Shown here one piece after another: positions 5,473 through 13,144 of a stretch of 16,732 nucleotides of DNA. The DNA lies in assembly GCA_964560325.1 (NCBI GenBank), contig CAZLLV010000458.1, forward strand, positions 1 to 16,732. The letters run 5' to 3'. The position numbers were made by a program, and so were the translations under genes. The notes under the pieces were generated by a model, which saw nothing but the letters and a program-made list of their open reading frames with translations, was not told the origin of the DNA and searched no databases. Within the stretch, counting starts at the first letter, position 1, and each line of letters opens with the position of its first letter. The stretch comes from CAZLLV01 sp964560325. Lineage in GTDB: Bacteria; Acidobacteriota; Thermoanaerobaculia; Multivoradales; DATKCC01.

Positions 5473-8400
5473 CTACGGAAGCGGGGTCGCTTCCGGCGCC
5501 GCGCAGGTCCCGTTGGGCACGCCGGTGAAGGACGTCGCCACCTGTGCGCTGGTGGTCGAGGCCGGGTTCTCCGAGGCGAGATGCGTCGCCACCGTGGCGG
5601 CGCTCGCCACCGAGCCCGAACCGCCGTTCAGACGCTCCAGCCGAAACGTCGCGGTGTTGCGCTGCTGCACCTGGAGGCCGGCGTCGAAAACGTCCGGCGG
5701 CGGCGTGAACGGATCGCCCGATCCGGCCGGCGCGGTGTTGCTCTGGATGTCCGCGCAGACGTTCGACTGATTGAGCGCTCGGACGAAGATCCCATTGAAG
5801 CCGGTCGGGAAGTTGTCGTCGTCCGGCGTGCCGACCGTGTTGCCGGTCACCGTGATGTCGAGGTTCGCCGCCTGCGCCGTCGCGTCATTGGTGAGCGCGA
5901 TGATGCCCTCGAGATCGGTGTGGAAAATTTGGTTGTTGGTGATCGCCACCACACCGCGCGAGTCGTCGTCGCCGAACCACGAGATGCCGTTCCCGATCGC
6001 CGAGCCGGTGCCGCTGCCCGGCGCGTTGACGCCGATCACGTTGGCGTTCAGCGTGCCCTGGTTGTTCGACGAGTCCTCCGAGGTCAGGAGGATCGCCGTG
6101 TTCGGGTGGCCGGTGACGGTGTTGCCGTCCACGTTGAAACGCAGCGCCGCCGTCTGGGCCGACCGGATCGACATGGCGTTGTCGCTCGTGCCGTCGCCGG
6201 TGAACGTGTTGCCCTGGACCGTCAGGTTGAGACGCGCGCCCAGGTTGTTCTGGGACAACCCTGCCAGGCCGTCGCTCTCGTGGCCGCTGAACAGACAGCC
6301 GTTGTGCACGCGGGCGGTTAGCGTGGCGGAGCCGTCGGCGACGAACAGGATGCCGTTCTCGATCACCGAGTTCGTGAAATCGGTGTTGTCGACGGTCAGG
6401 TTCAGCGTGCCACTGTGGTTCTGGACGTAGAGCCCGTTCTCCTGCGGCCCGTTGATCACGCTGTTCTGGATCAGCACCGTCCCGGAGAGGTTGTTCGCCC
6501 CCGGCGTCGCGAAGTTCATGCCGTCCTCGTCGTTCGCGTCACCCGCGCCCTGGATGTTCGCGCTCACCAGCGTCAGGCCGGCGACCTGGGTTCCGAAGAT
6601 CCCGTGCCGTCCGGTCTCGGTGACGTTCACGAAGCTGAACGACGGGTTGGTCGTGTTCGTCAGCGAGATGCCGTCTCCGGTGGTCCGCTGGATCGTTCCC
6701 CCGGTTCCCGCGCCGCCGGTGCCGGTGACGACGAGACGTCCAGCCGAGCCCGTGTTCGACAGCACGATCCCATTGACCGGGTCCGCCGCAGCCGTGTTGT
6801 TGCCCGACGACACGCGCCGGAAGTTGAGGTTGCCGGAACCGATCGGCGTGCTCGTCACCCGCAGCGCCGTTGCGCTCACGGTGTCGATGTCGTTCGCGCT
6901 ACCGGTCACGTTGACGCCCAGGGCGTTTGTGTTGCTGGTGGCTGCGAAGCCCTCGCCGGTCGTGGTGTCGACGTCGAGCCCGCCGCTGAAGGTGATCGCT
7001 CGAGCGCCGCTGTTGCCGTTCAAGAGGATCCCGGCGCCGTTTTCGTCGATCGCACCCGCGAGGACGAGATCGTCGGTGGCGTCGTCGCCCGCCCAGGAGG
7101 TGATCGACACCGCCCGCGCCGCGGTGGCGTTGTTGGTGATCGTCCCGCCGTAGGCGACCCGGGCGTTGCCGCCGTCGACGCGGAACGCCGGTCCGGAGGC
7201 GCCGCCAGGCAGCGTGATCGCGCTGCCGCCGCCCGCGGTGAAGACCGCGTTCGTGCCGCCGCCGTCCGTCACGCCGTCGAGGGAGACACCGGTGGTGGTC
7301 GAGCCGGTGCTGGTGACGGTGGTGAGCTGCACGTCGCCGGTCAGGTTCGACAGCGCGACCGCCGGACCGCCGTTCGCGACCGCCATGCCGACGCCGGCGC
7401 CGATCCGGAAGCGCAGACCGGTGCCGCCCGCCAGGTTGGCGGCGCCGGTGCCGCCGATCGAAAGGCCCGCCCCGCCGTCCGCGAAGACGTCGAGGTCGGT
7501 GAACAGCAGGTCGCCGGAGACGCCGCTCATCGTGAGGGCGGCCCCGCCGACGCCGTTGCCGGGGGCTCCGATTGCGGTCGTGCCGCCGCTCACCAGGTCG
7601 AACGCGCCGCCCGGGGTCGCGTCAAAGATCGCGTTCGACAGAACCATGCCGGAGCCCCCGGTGTTGCCGGAGACCACGTTGTCGTCGAAGGCCGTGATCG
7701 TCACCGTGCCCGTACCGGTCTCCTGCAGGTCTAGCGCCGTGCCGGTCGCGGTCAGCGTGTTGTCGTGGAAGGCGAGGCGCGTGGCCCCGGTGCCCGCCAG
7801 GTTGACGTCCACACCCTCGCCGCCGGCCCCCCGGATCACGTTGTCGCGGATCGTGAAGGTGCCGGTGCCGGCGAAGGCGGCGGTCGTCGTCCAGTCGATG
7901 GCGTTGACGTCGCCGGCGAGGTTCATACCGACGATCTCGGCCGGCACGACGTTGCGGGCCACGACGCCGTCGAAGCCGTCGGCGACGTTGTCGTCGAGCA
8001 TCGGGCGGCTGCCCGGCTCCGCGGCGACCAGCACGGTCGGCGCGCCGTTCCCGTTCAGATCGACCGGCAGGCTGAGGCCGGCGTGCTCACCGATCAGGTG
8101 CTGCCCGCCCTCGAGGAAGAGCCCACCCGACAGGTTCACGTCGGTGCCCAGCCCGAAGTGGACGAAGATGTAGTCGCCCGCGGAGTCGACGTCGTCGACG
8201 AGGTCGCCGTCGGAGTCGTTGTCGTTCAAATTGGCCGCCGTGATGGCATGGAACGGCTGGTCGGAGGTGCCGTCGCCCCCCGGTGAAGCGCTGTTGTCCA
8301 CGTACCAGACGCGCTCGAATCGGGTGAGCGTGACGGTGCCGACGGCCGTGTCGGTGCCGTCCGAGAGGGTGTACTGGAAGCTCTCCGTCGCTCCGGCGTC

Positions 8401-11400
8401 GCCCGGCGCCGGCTGGAAGCTGAAGCTGCCGTCGGCGTCGAGCTGCACCCGGCCGACCGCGGCATCGGTGCAATCGAAGGGCGCGCTGTTGTCGACACAG
8501 GCGCCGACGGTGAGGCCGACGATGCTGATCGGATCGCCCTCCACCGGGTCGGAGTCGTTCTCGAGCAAGCCGGTTCCACCCGTCGTCGTCTCCATCGCGT
8601 GCGGCGGGGGCATGGGTTCGGGATCGACATCGACCCGGAGCTCGGTGTTGCCGATGAAGTCGAAGGCGTCGTTGCCCGCGACCGGCGGATCGTTGATGCA
8701 GACCACCGTCATCGAGACCGTGGTCGAGGAGCCGCCGTTCAGGGTGTAGGTGAACGTGTCGAGCGGTGAGCCGTCGTTGCAGTAGTTGAGGTTCGGGGTG
8801 TACGTCAGCCCGGTGCCGCCGCCGGTGATCGCCACCGCACCGCCCGCCGGCTGCGTCACCGACTGGACTTCGATCAGACCGCCATCGATGTCGGTGTCGT
8901 TGGCCAGCACCGCGATCGCGTTGGCGCCGGAGTCCTCGTTCACCGTCGCCGCGTCGGCCACCGCAACCGGCGGGTCGTCGACACAGGTCACGGTCACCGT
9001 CACCGACGTGCTCGAGCCGCCGTTGAGGGTGTAGGTGAAAGTGTCGAGCGTCGTGCCCGGCGGGCTGTTGCAGTAGTTCGCGTTCGGTGTGTAGGAGACG
9101 CCGGTGCCGCCGCCGGTGATCGCCACCGCACCGTTCGTCGGCTGCGTCACCGACTGGACCTCGATCGTGCCGCCGTCGACGTCGGTGTCGTTCGCCAGCA
9201 CCGCGATCGCGTTCGCCCCCGAGTCCTCGGCGACCGTCGCCGCATCCGCCACCGCCACGGGGTCGTCGTCGACGCAGGTCACGGTCACCGTGACCGTCGT
9301 GCTCGAGCCGCCGTTCAGCGTGTAGGTGAAGGTGTCGAGCGTCGTGCCCGGCGGGCTGTTGCAGTAGTTCGCGTTCGGCGTGTAGGTCAGACCGGTGCCG
9401 CCGCCGGTGATCGCCACCGCGCCGTTGGTCGGCTGCATCACCGACTGGACCTCGAGCAGGCCGCCGTCCGGATCGGTGTCGTTCGCCAGCACGTCGATCG
9501 CCGTCGCCCCCGAGTCCTCGGCGACCGTCGCCGCGTCCGCCACCGCCGTCGGCGGGTCGTCCGTGCACGTCACCGTGACCTCCACGGTGGTGCTGGAGCC
9601 GCCATTGAGCGTGTAGGTGAAGTCGTCGGTCGGCGTGCCGTCGTTGCAGTAGTCGGGGTCCGGCTGGTAGGTCAGGTCCGCGCCGGCGTTGGTGATCACC
9701 ACGGTGCCGTTCGTCGGCTGGGTCACCGATTGGATCTCGATCAGGCCGCCGTCCGTGTCGGTGTCGTTGGCCAGGACGTCGATCGTGGTCGCCCCCGAGT
9801 CCTCGGCGACCGTGGCCGAATCGGTCACCGCCACCGGCGGATCGTCCACCGCCGTCACGGCGACCGTCGAGGTCGCGGTGTTGCTGTCGGAGGTGCCGTC
9901 GTTGGCCACGAACTGAATGACCCGGGCGGTCTCGTCCGGGTCGTTGCCGGTGTGCTCGTAGGTCACCGTGCGCAGCACCGCGACGTAGTCGGCGATCGGC
10001 TGCGGCGTGACCGAGGAGATGGTGAGAACGCCCACGCCCGGGGTGGTCGTGTCGTAGTCCTTCGTGATGTCGGGCGCGAAGGCGGAGACGTCGGCGTCCA
10101 GGATCTCCTCGCCCGCGTCCAGGAGGTTGGTGAGGGTCACGGTCAGCGACACCAGGGTCGTCGAGTCGATGTCGGTGATCGTCGCCCCGGTCGGGTCGTC
10201 CGGATCCTGGAGGAGCTCCGTGCCGTCGCCCTCGGTGTAGGCGACGGCGAAATCGGCGCCGCCGGTCCCCTTGTCGTCGTCGGCGTCCAGGTCGAGGACC
10301 GGCGCGTCGTCGACGCAGGTCACCGTCACGGACACGGTCGCCATCGAGCCGCCGTTGAGCGTGTAGGTGAAGGTGTCGGGAGTCGTTCCGGGGGGCGAGT
10401 TGCAGTAGTTCGCGGCCGGCGTGTACGCCACCCCCGAGCCGCCGCCGGTGATCGTCACCGTCCCGCCGTTGGCCGACGGGCTCTGCACCACCGTCACCAT
10501 CTTGGTGCCGGCGTCGATGTCGGTGTCGTTGAGCAGGACGTCGATGGGGTTGGCCCCCGAGTCCTCGCCCACCGTCGCCGTGTCGTCGACCGCGAGCGGC
10601 GGGTCGTCCGCGCAGGTGACGGTCACCGCCACGGTCGTGGACGAGCCGCCGTTCAGGGTGTAGGTGAAGTCGTCGGTGGGCGTGCCGTCGTTGCAGTAGT
10701 TCGCGTTCGGCGTATAGGTGAGGCCGGTGCCGCCGCCGGTGATCGCCACCACGCCGTCGGCCGGCTGGGTCACCGACTGGACCGACTTGGGCCCGCCGTC
10801 CACGTCCGTGTCGTTCGCCAGCACGTCGATGGCGTTGGCCCCCGAATCCTCCCCCACCGTCGCCGCGTCGGCCACCGCGATCGGGGCGTCGTCCTCGCAG
10901 GTCACCGTCACGGTCACGGTCGCCGTCGAGCCGCCCGGGGCGAGCGTGTAGGTGAACGTGTCGAGGGTCGTGCCCGGCGGTGTGTTGCAGTAGTCGGCGT
11001 CCGGCTGGTAGGTCAGACCGGTGCCGCCGCCGGTGATCACCACCGTGCCGTTGCCCGGCTGCGTCACCGAGCCGACAGTGATCGACCCAGCGTCGACGTC
11101 CGTGTCGTTCGCCAGCACGTCGATCGCGGTCGCCGGATCGTCCTCGGTCACCACCGCCGCGTCGTCGACCGCCACCGGGTCATCGTCGACGCAGGTGACG
11201 GTCACGGAGACGGTCGCCGTCGAGCCGCCGTTCAAGGTGTAGGTGAAGTCGTCCGTCGGAGCTCCGTCGTTGCAGGAGTCGGCGTCCGGCTGGTACGTGA
11301 GGTCGGCGCCGCCGTTGGTGATCACCACGGTGCCGTTCGCCGGCTGCGTGACCGACTGAACCGAGATCGGCCCGCCGTCGACGTCCGTATCGTTCGCCAG

Positions 11401-12837
11401 CACGTCGATCGTCGTCGCCGGATCGTCCTCGGTCACCGTCGCCGCGTCGTCGACCGCCACCGGCGCGTCGTCGGCATCGGTCACGGTGATGTCGATGGTG
11501 GCGGAGCCGGAGAGCACCGGCGCGCCGTCGTCGGTCACCTCGACGGTGAGCGAGTAGGCGGCCAGGGTCTCGAAGTCGAGGGCGGTGGCGACCGTGATCT
11601 CGCCGGTCGAGGCGTCGATCGCGAAGGCGCCGCCGGTGTTGCCGGCGGTGATCGCGAAGGTGTGGCTCTGGCCGGCGTCAGGGTCGGTGAAGGTCACGGT
11701 TCCGACGGCGCTGCCGGGCGCCTCGTCTTCGGCGACCGAGAAGGCGGCCGGGTCGACCACCGGGGCGTCGTTGACGCCGGTGACGGTGATGGAGACGATC
11801 GCGGTGTCGGTCGAGGCGGACGGATCCTCGACCTCGAACTCGAACGAGTCGGGACCTTCGTAGTCCGGGTCGGGCGTGTAGGTCACGTTCGGCGGCGCGC
11901 CGGCGAGCGTGCCGTGGGAGGGTCCGGAGACGATCGTGAAGGTGAGCGGGTCGCTCTCCGGATCGGAGCCGGTCAGGACGATGGCGACCGGCGTCTCCTC
12001 GTCGGTCACGACCGCCTGCGGATCGGCCGTGGGCGAGGTGTTGAACAGGAGGTCGACGTCGACCCGGAAGCAGAGCTCGCCGGCCGCGGTCTTGCCGAAG
12101 AGCACGATGCCGTTCGAGGCGAGCGGGTCGATGCCCGCCCAGTCGCCGGTGAGGCCGTCGAGCCCACCGGCGGCAGCCCAGGCAGTGCCGGTGGCGAGGA
12201 GCAGCAGCGCGACGCCGAAGGCGACGGTGCCGCGGCGGCCGAGGAGGAAGAACGAGGCCGTGGCGAGCGCGAGGGCGAGGAGGATGAGCCCCCACTCGCC
12301 GAGGGTCGGGATGTCGGCCGGGTCGATGATCACCCGCGCGACGAGCACGATCGGCTCGCCGTCCGGCGTGTCGTCGACCGTCAGGAGCGCCTGCTCGCCT
12401 CCGAGCTCGTCGGTCACGACGACGCCGAGCCGGATGCGCTCCGGGTTCGAGACGACCGAGGAGACGAGCGGGAAGTAGGTCTCGACGACGTCGCGGCCGC
12501 CGACTCCGTTGTCGATCCCTACCGGCCAGCCGCCGTCGAAGCTCGCCGGCGGCCCGAAGGTGTCGGTCCCCGGGTTCGTGCAGTCGCGGATCGCGACGTC
12601 GGTCACCGTCCCCGCGGGCGGCGGAGAGGTCGTTTCGACCGTCGTGACGAGGATCTGCTCCACGCCGTCGAACGGACCGTCGACGGTCGCGACGGTGCAA
12701 CCGGTGCTGGCGTCGTCGTCGAGGTCGAGGAGGATGTCGACCTGGTGCTCGATGGCGAGGGCCGAGCCGGGGACGAAGAGCGCCCCGGCGATCACGAATG
12801 CGAGCGTCCGCACGGCGGACCTGGATAGCCTAACCAT
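5473..12837 (-). CDS. Giant secreted protein with an internal IPTL-type segment, Big_9/cadherin repeats and a beta-helix half
   Basis: About 2454 residues. Order: Sec signal 1-28 (cleavage after SALA); an unrecognised globular part 29-175; an IPTL-CTERM-like segment 176-202 (IPTLGEWG, hydrophobic stretch, then GRRG); a second hydrophobic segment 205-223 ending AWAAA; an extracellular-type module from 224; cadherin-like modules about 280-458, the last with a typical cadherin DxSTGEITVA motif; four Big_9-type repeats 459-845; a different 155-residue module 846-1000; four more repeats 1001-1384; a diverged one 1385-1510; then from W1511 (WYVDNSASPGGDG, an Asp-rich DNDSDGDLVDD at about 1539) a long Asn/Gly/Thr-rich parallel beta-helix-like region to the end. 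No C-terminal anchor or autotransporter barrel is seen. The start at 12837 has GAGGAG eight bases upstream and puts the signal at the N-terminus; an extension to 12942 is rejected. It probably acts outside the cell or on its surface as an adhesin or structural fibre (inference), and leads the collar-triplet operon. Confidence 0.9.
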   Translation of the reverse strand: MVRLSRSAVRTLAFVIAGALFVPGSALAIEHQVDILLDLDDDASTGCTVATVDGPFDGVEQILVTTVETTSPPPAGTVTDVAIRDCTNPGTDTFGPPASFDGGWPVGIDNGVGGRDVVETYFPLVSSVVSNPERIRLGVVVTDELGGEQALLTVDDTPDGEPIVLVARVIIDPADIPTLGEWGLILLALALATASFFLLGRRGTVAFGVALLLLATGTAWAAAGGLDGLTGDWAGIDPLASNGIVLFGKTAAGELCFRVDVDLLFNTSPTADPQAVVTDEETPVAIVLTGSDPESDPLTFTIVSGPSHGTLAGAPPNVTYTPDPDYEGPDSFEFEVEDPSASTDTAIVSITVTGVNDAPVVDPAAFSVAEDEAPGSAVGTVTFTDPDAGQSHTFAITAGNTGGAFAIDASTGEITVATALDFETLAAYSLTVEVTDDGAPVLSGSATIDITVTDADDAPVAVDDAATVTEDDPATTIDVLANDTDVDGGPISVQSVTQPANGTVVITNGGADLTYQPDADSCNDGAPTDDFTYTLNGGSTATVSVTVTCVDDDPVAVDDAAVVTEDDPATAIDVLANDTDVDAGSITVGSVTQPGNGTVVITGGGTGLTYQPDADYCNTPPGTTLDTFTYTLAPGGSTATVTVTVTCEDDAPIAVADAATVGEDSGANAIDVLANDTDVDGGPKSVQSVTQPADGVVAITGGGTGLTYTPNANYCNDGTPTDDFTYTLNGGSSTTVAVTVTCADDPPLAVDDTATVGEDSGANPIDVLLNDTDIDAGTKMVTVVQSPSANGGTVTITGGGSGVAYTPAANYCNSPPGTTPDTFTYTLNGGSMATVSVTVTCVDDAPVLDLDADDDKGTGGADFAVAYTEGDGTELLQDPDDPTGATITDIDSTTLVSLTVTLTNLLDAGEEILDADVSAFAPDITKDYDTTTPGVGVLTISSVTPQPIADYVAVLRTVTYEHTGNDPDETARVIQFVANDGTSDSNTATSTVAVTAVDDPPVAVTDSATVAEDSGATTIDVLANDTDTDGGLIEIQSVTQPTNGTVVITNAGADLTYQPDPDYCNDGTPTDDFTYTLNGGSSTTVEVTVTCTDDPPTAVADAATVAEDSGATAIDVLANDTDPDGGLLEVQSVMQPTNGAVAITGGGTGLTYTPNANYCNSPPGTTLDTFTYTLNGGSSTTVTVTVTCVDDDPVAVADAATVAEDSGANAIAVLANDTDVDGGTIEVQSVTQPTNGAVAITGGGTGVSYTPNANYCNSPPGTTLDTFTYTLNGGSSTSVTVTVTCVDDPPVAVADAATVNEDSGANAIAVLANDTDIDGGLIEVQSVTQPAGGAVAITGGGTGLTYTPNLNYCNDGSPLDTFTYTLNGGSSTTVSMTVVCINDPPVAGNDAFDFIGNTELRVDVDPEPMPPPHAMETTTGGTGLLENDSDPVEGDPISIVGLTVGACVDNSAPFDCTDAAVGRVQLDADGSFSFQPAPGDAGATESFQYTLSDGTDTAVGTVTLTRFERVWYVDNSASPGGDGTSDQPFHAITAANLNDNDSDGDLVDDVDSAGDYIFVHFGLGTDVNLSGGLFLEGGQHLIGEHAGLSLPVDLNGNGAPTVLVAAEPGSRPMLDDNVADGFDGVVARNVVPAEIVGMNLAGDVNAIDWTTTAAFAGTGTFTIRDNVIRGAGGEGVDVNLAGTGATRLAFHDNTLTATGTALDLQETGTGTVTITAFDDNVVSGNTGGSGMVLSNAIFDATPGGAFDLVSGGTTAIGAPGNGVGGAALTMSGVSGDLLFTDLDVFADGGAGLSIGGTGAANLAGGTGLRFRIGAGVGMAVANGGPAVALSNLTGDVQLTTVTSTGSTTTGVSLDGVTDGGGTNAVFTAGGGSAITLPGGASGPAFRVDGGNARVAYGGTITNNATAARAVSITSWAGDDATDDLVLAGAIDENGAGILLNGNSGARAITFSGGLDVDTTTGEGFAATSNTNALGVNVTGSANDIDTVSATALRVTSTPIGSGNLNFRRVSSGNNTAAADPVNGIVLSNTGSAGRLVVTGTGGAGTGGTIQRTTGDGISLTNTTNPSFSFVNVTETGRHGIFGTQVAGLTLVSANIQGAGDANDEDGMNFATPGANNLSGTVLIQNSVINGPQENGLYVQNHSGTLNLTVDNTDFTNSVIENGILFVADGSATLTARVHNGCLFSGHESDGLAGLSQNNLGARLNLTVQGNTFTGDGTSDNAMSIRSAQTAALRFNVDGNTVTGHPNTAILLTSEDSSNNQGTLNANVIGVNAPGSGTGSAIGNGISWFGDDDSRGVVAITNNQIFHTDLEGIIALTNDATAQAANLDITVTGNTVGTPDDDNFPTGFNGIFVRALNQSNVCADIQSNTAPAGSGDPFTPPPDVFDAGLQVQQRNTATFRLERLNGGSGSVASAATVATHLASENPASTTSAQVATSFTGVPNGTCAAPEATPLP
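8686..9837 (-). repeat. Second block of four tandem Big_9-coding repeats
   Basis: Four head-to-tail coding units in the giant gene, by position 9837-9553 (95 codons), 9552-9262 (97), 9261-8971 (97) and 8970-8686 (95). Each encodes PxAVxDxATVxEDSGA, then VLANDTDxDGG, VQSVxQP, TYxPxxxYCN, FTYTLNGGSS and a strand ending in Cys near xDD/NDP. The middle units are nearly identical over long tracts at the DNA level, which suggests recent duplication or gene conversion. Each unit holds exactly two cysteines. Confidence 0.92.
10303..11463 (-). repeat. First block of four tandem Big_9-coding repeats
   Basis: Four head-to-tail units at 11463-11179 (95 codons), 11178-10885 (98), 10884-10600 (95) and 10599-10303 (99). 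The loop after the first cysteine alternates between a short form (CNDGxPTDDFTY) and a long form (CNxPPGTTxDTFTY) from unit to unit. The block is separated from the second by a 465-bp stretch (9838-10302) coding for a different module that is absent from the other junctions. Confidence 0.92.
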
Positions 12838-12860
12838 ACTCAAGACTCCTCGAGCCTCTT

Positions 12861-12878
12861 GCCGACGTCGAAGTCGGC
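12861..12878 (-). promoter_or_regulatory. Hairpin near the giant gene's ribosome binding site
   Basis: GCCGAC and GTCGGC form a perfect 6-bp stem with a 6-nt spacer, 9 bases upstream of the GAGGAG ribosome binding site in the presumed leader. It could affect translation or mRNA stability, or could be another operator half-site pair, since its arms match those of the 13-bp palindromes further upstream. Confidence 0.3.
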
Positions 12879-12934
12879 GCCGCTCGGCCCTGAAAACGTC
12901 GCACTGCCTGACCAAGCCACACCTGGACGCGTAA

Positions 12935-12947
12935 GCCGACAATCGGC
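12935..12947. promoter_or_regulatory. Palindromic 13-mer, candidate operator copy 1
   Basis: GCCGACAATCGGC is an imperfect inverted repeat (GCCGA/TCGGC arms). It differs by one base from the copy at 13058-13070, with centres 123 bp apart. It lies downstream of the candidate leftward promoter, so binding here could block the giant gene's transcription. No regulator is identified. Confidence 0.35.
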
Positions 12948-12977
12948 CGCGGGCGGGTTCCGGTGGTGGATGCGTGG

Positions 12978-13006
12978 ATCTTAGCCGAACTCGAACCGGC
13001 TGAGAA
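12978..13006 (-). promoter_or_regulatory. Candidate promoter of the giant-protein/collar operon
   Basis: Read leftward: TTCTCA at 13006-13001 (four of six matches to the -35 consensus), a 17-bp spacer, and TAAGAT at 12983-12978 (-10-like). Transcription from here would give a leader of about 130 nt. The evidence is consensus matching alone in GC-rich DNA. Confidence 0.28.
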
Positions 13007-13057
13007 CCCTATCGATGGTTGAGGATGAGCGCGTCGGCCCGCGACCTCGGCCGTCGT

Positions 13058-13070
13058 GCCGACAGTCGGC
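13058..13070. promoter_or_regulatory. Palindromic 13-mer, candidate operator copy 2
   Basis: GCCGACAGTCGGC is a perfect inverted repeat with 6-bp arms around one central A, 75 bp before the sulfatase-like start codon and just upstream of the only -10-like sequence on that side. It is the sister of the copy at 12935-12947. Confidence 0.38.
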
Positions 13071-13144
13071 GTCTGCTATCGTCCGCGGGTTCGAACCGAC
13101 AACCGGTCCCCGCTCCCGCGGTACGACCTTCGAGGGAGATCGGC

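Larger units (their letters stand above)
12838..13144. other. Divergent intergenic region between the giant gene and the sulfatase-like gene
   Basis: This 307-bp gap has no convincing gene. It must hold the promoters of both divergent genes. It contains the giant gene's ribosome binding site (12851-12846 read leftward), an 18-bp hairpin (12861-12878), a candidate leftward promoter (12978-13006), and two near-identical 13-bp palindromes (12935-12947 and 13058-13070). For the rightward gene, TGCTATCGT at 13074-13082 is a poor extended -10 candidate without a matching -35. Confidence 0.6.

Noticed and set aside
8686..11463. Regularly spaced repeats as a possible CRISPR array
   Set aside because: Units are about 285-297 bp, lie in frame within one gene and encode protein modules; there are no short repeats with unique spacers and no cas genes.
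9730..12828. Long rightward open frame (1032 codons) opposite the giant gene
   Set aside because: It is the complement of the Big_9 repeats and other domains: an Arg/Val/Gly/Asp-rich product with no signal, motif or ribosome binding site. High GC and strong codon bias of the real gene keep the opposite frame open.
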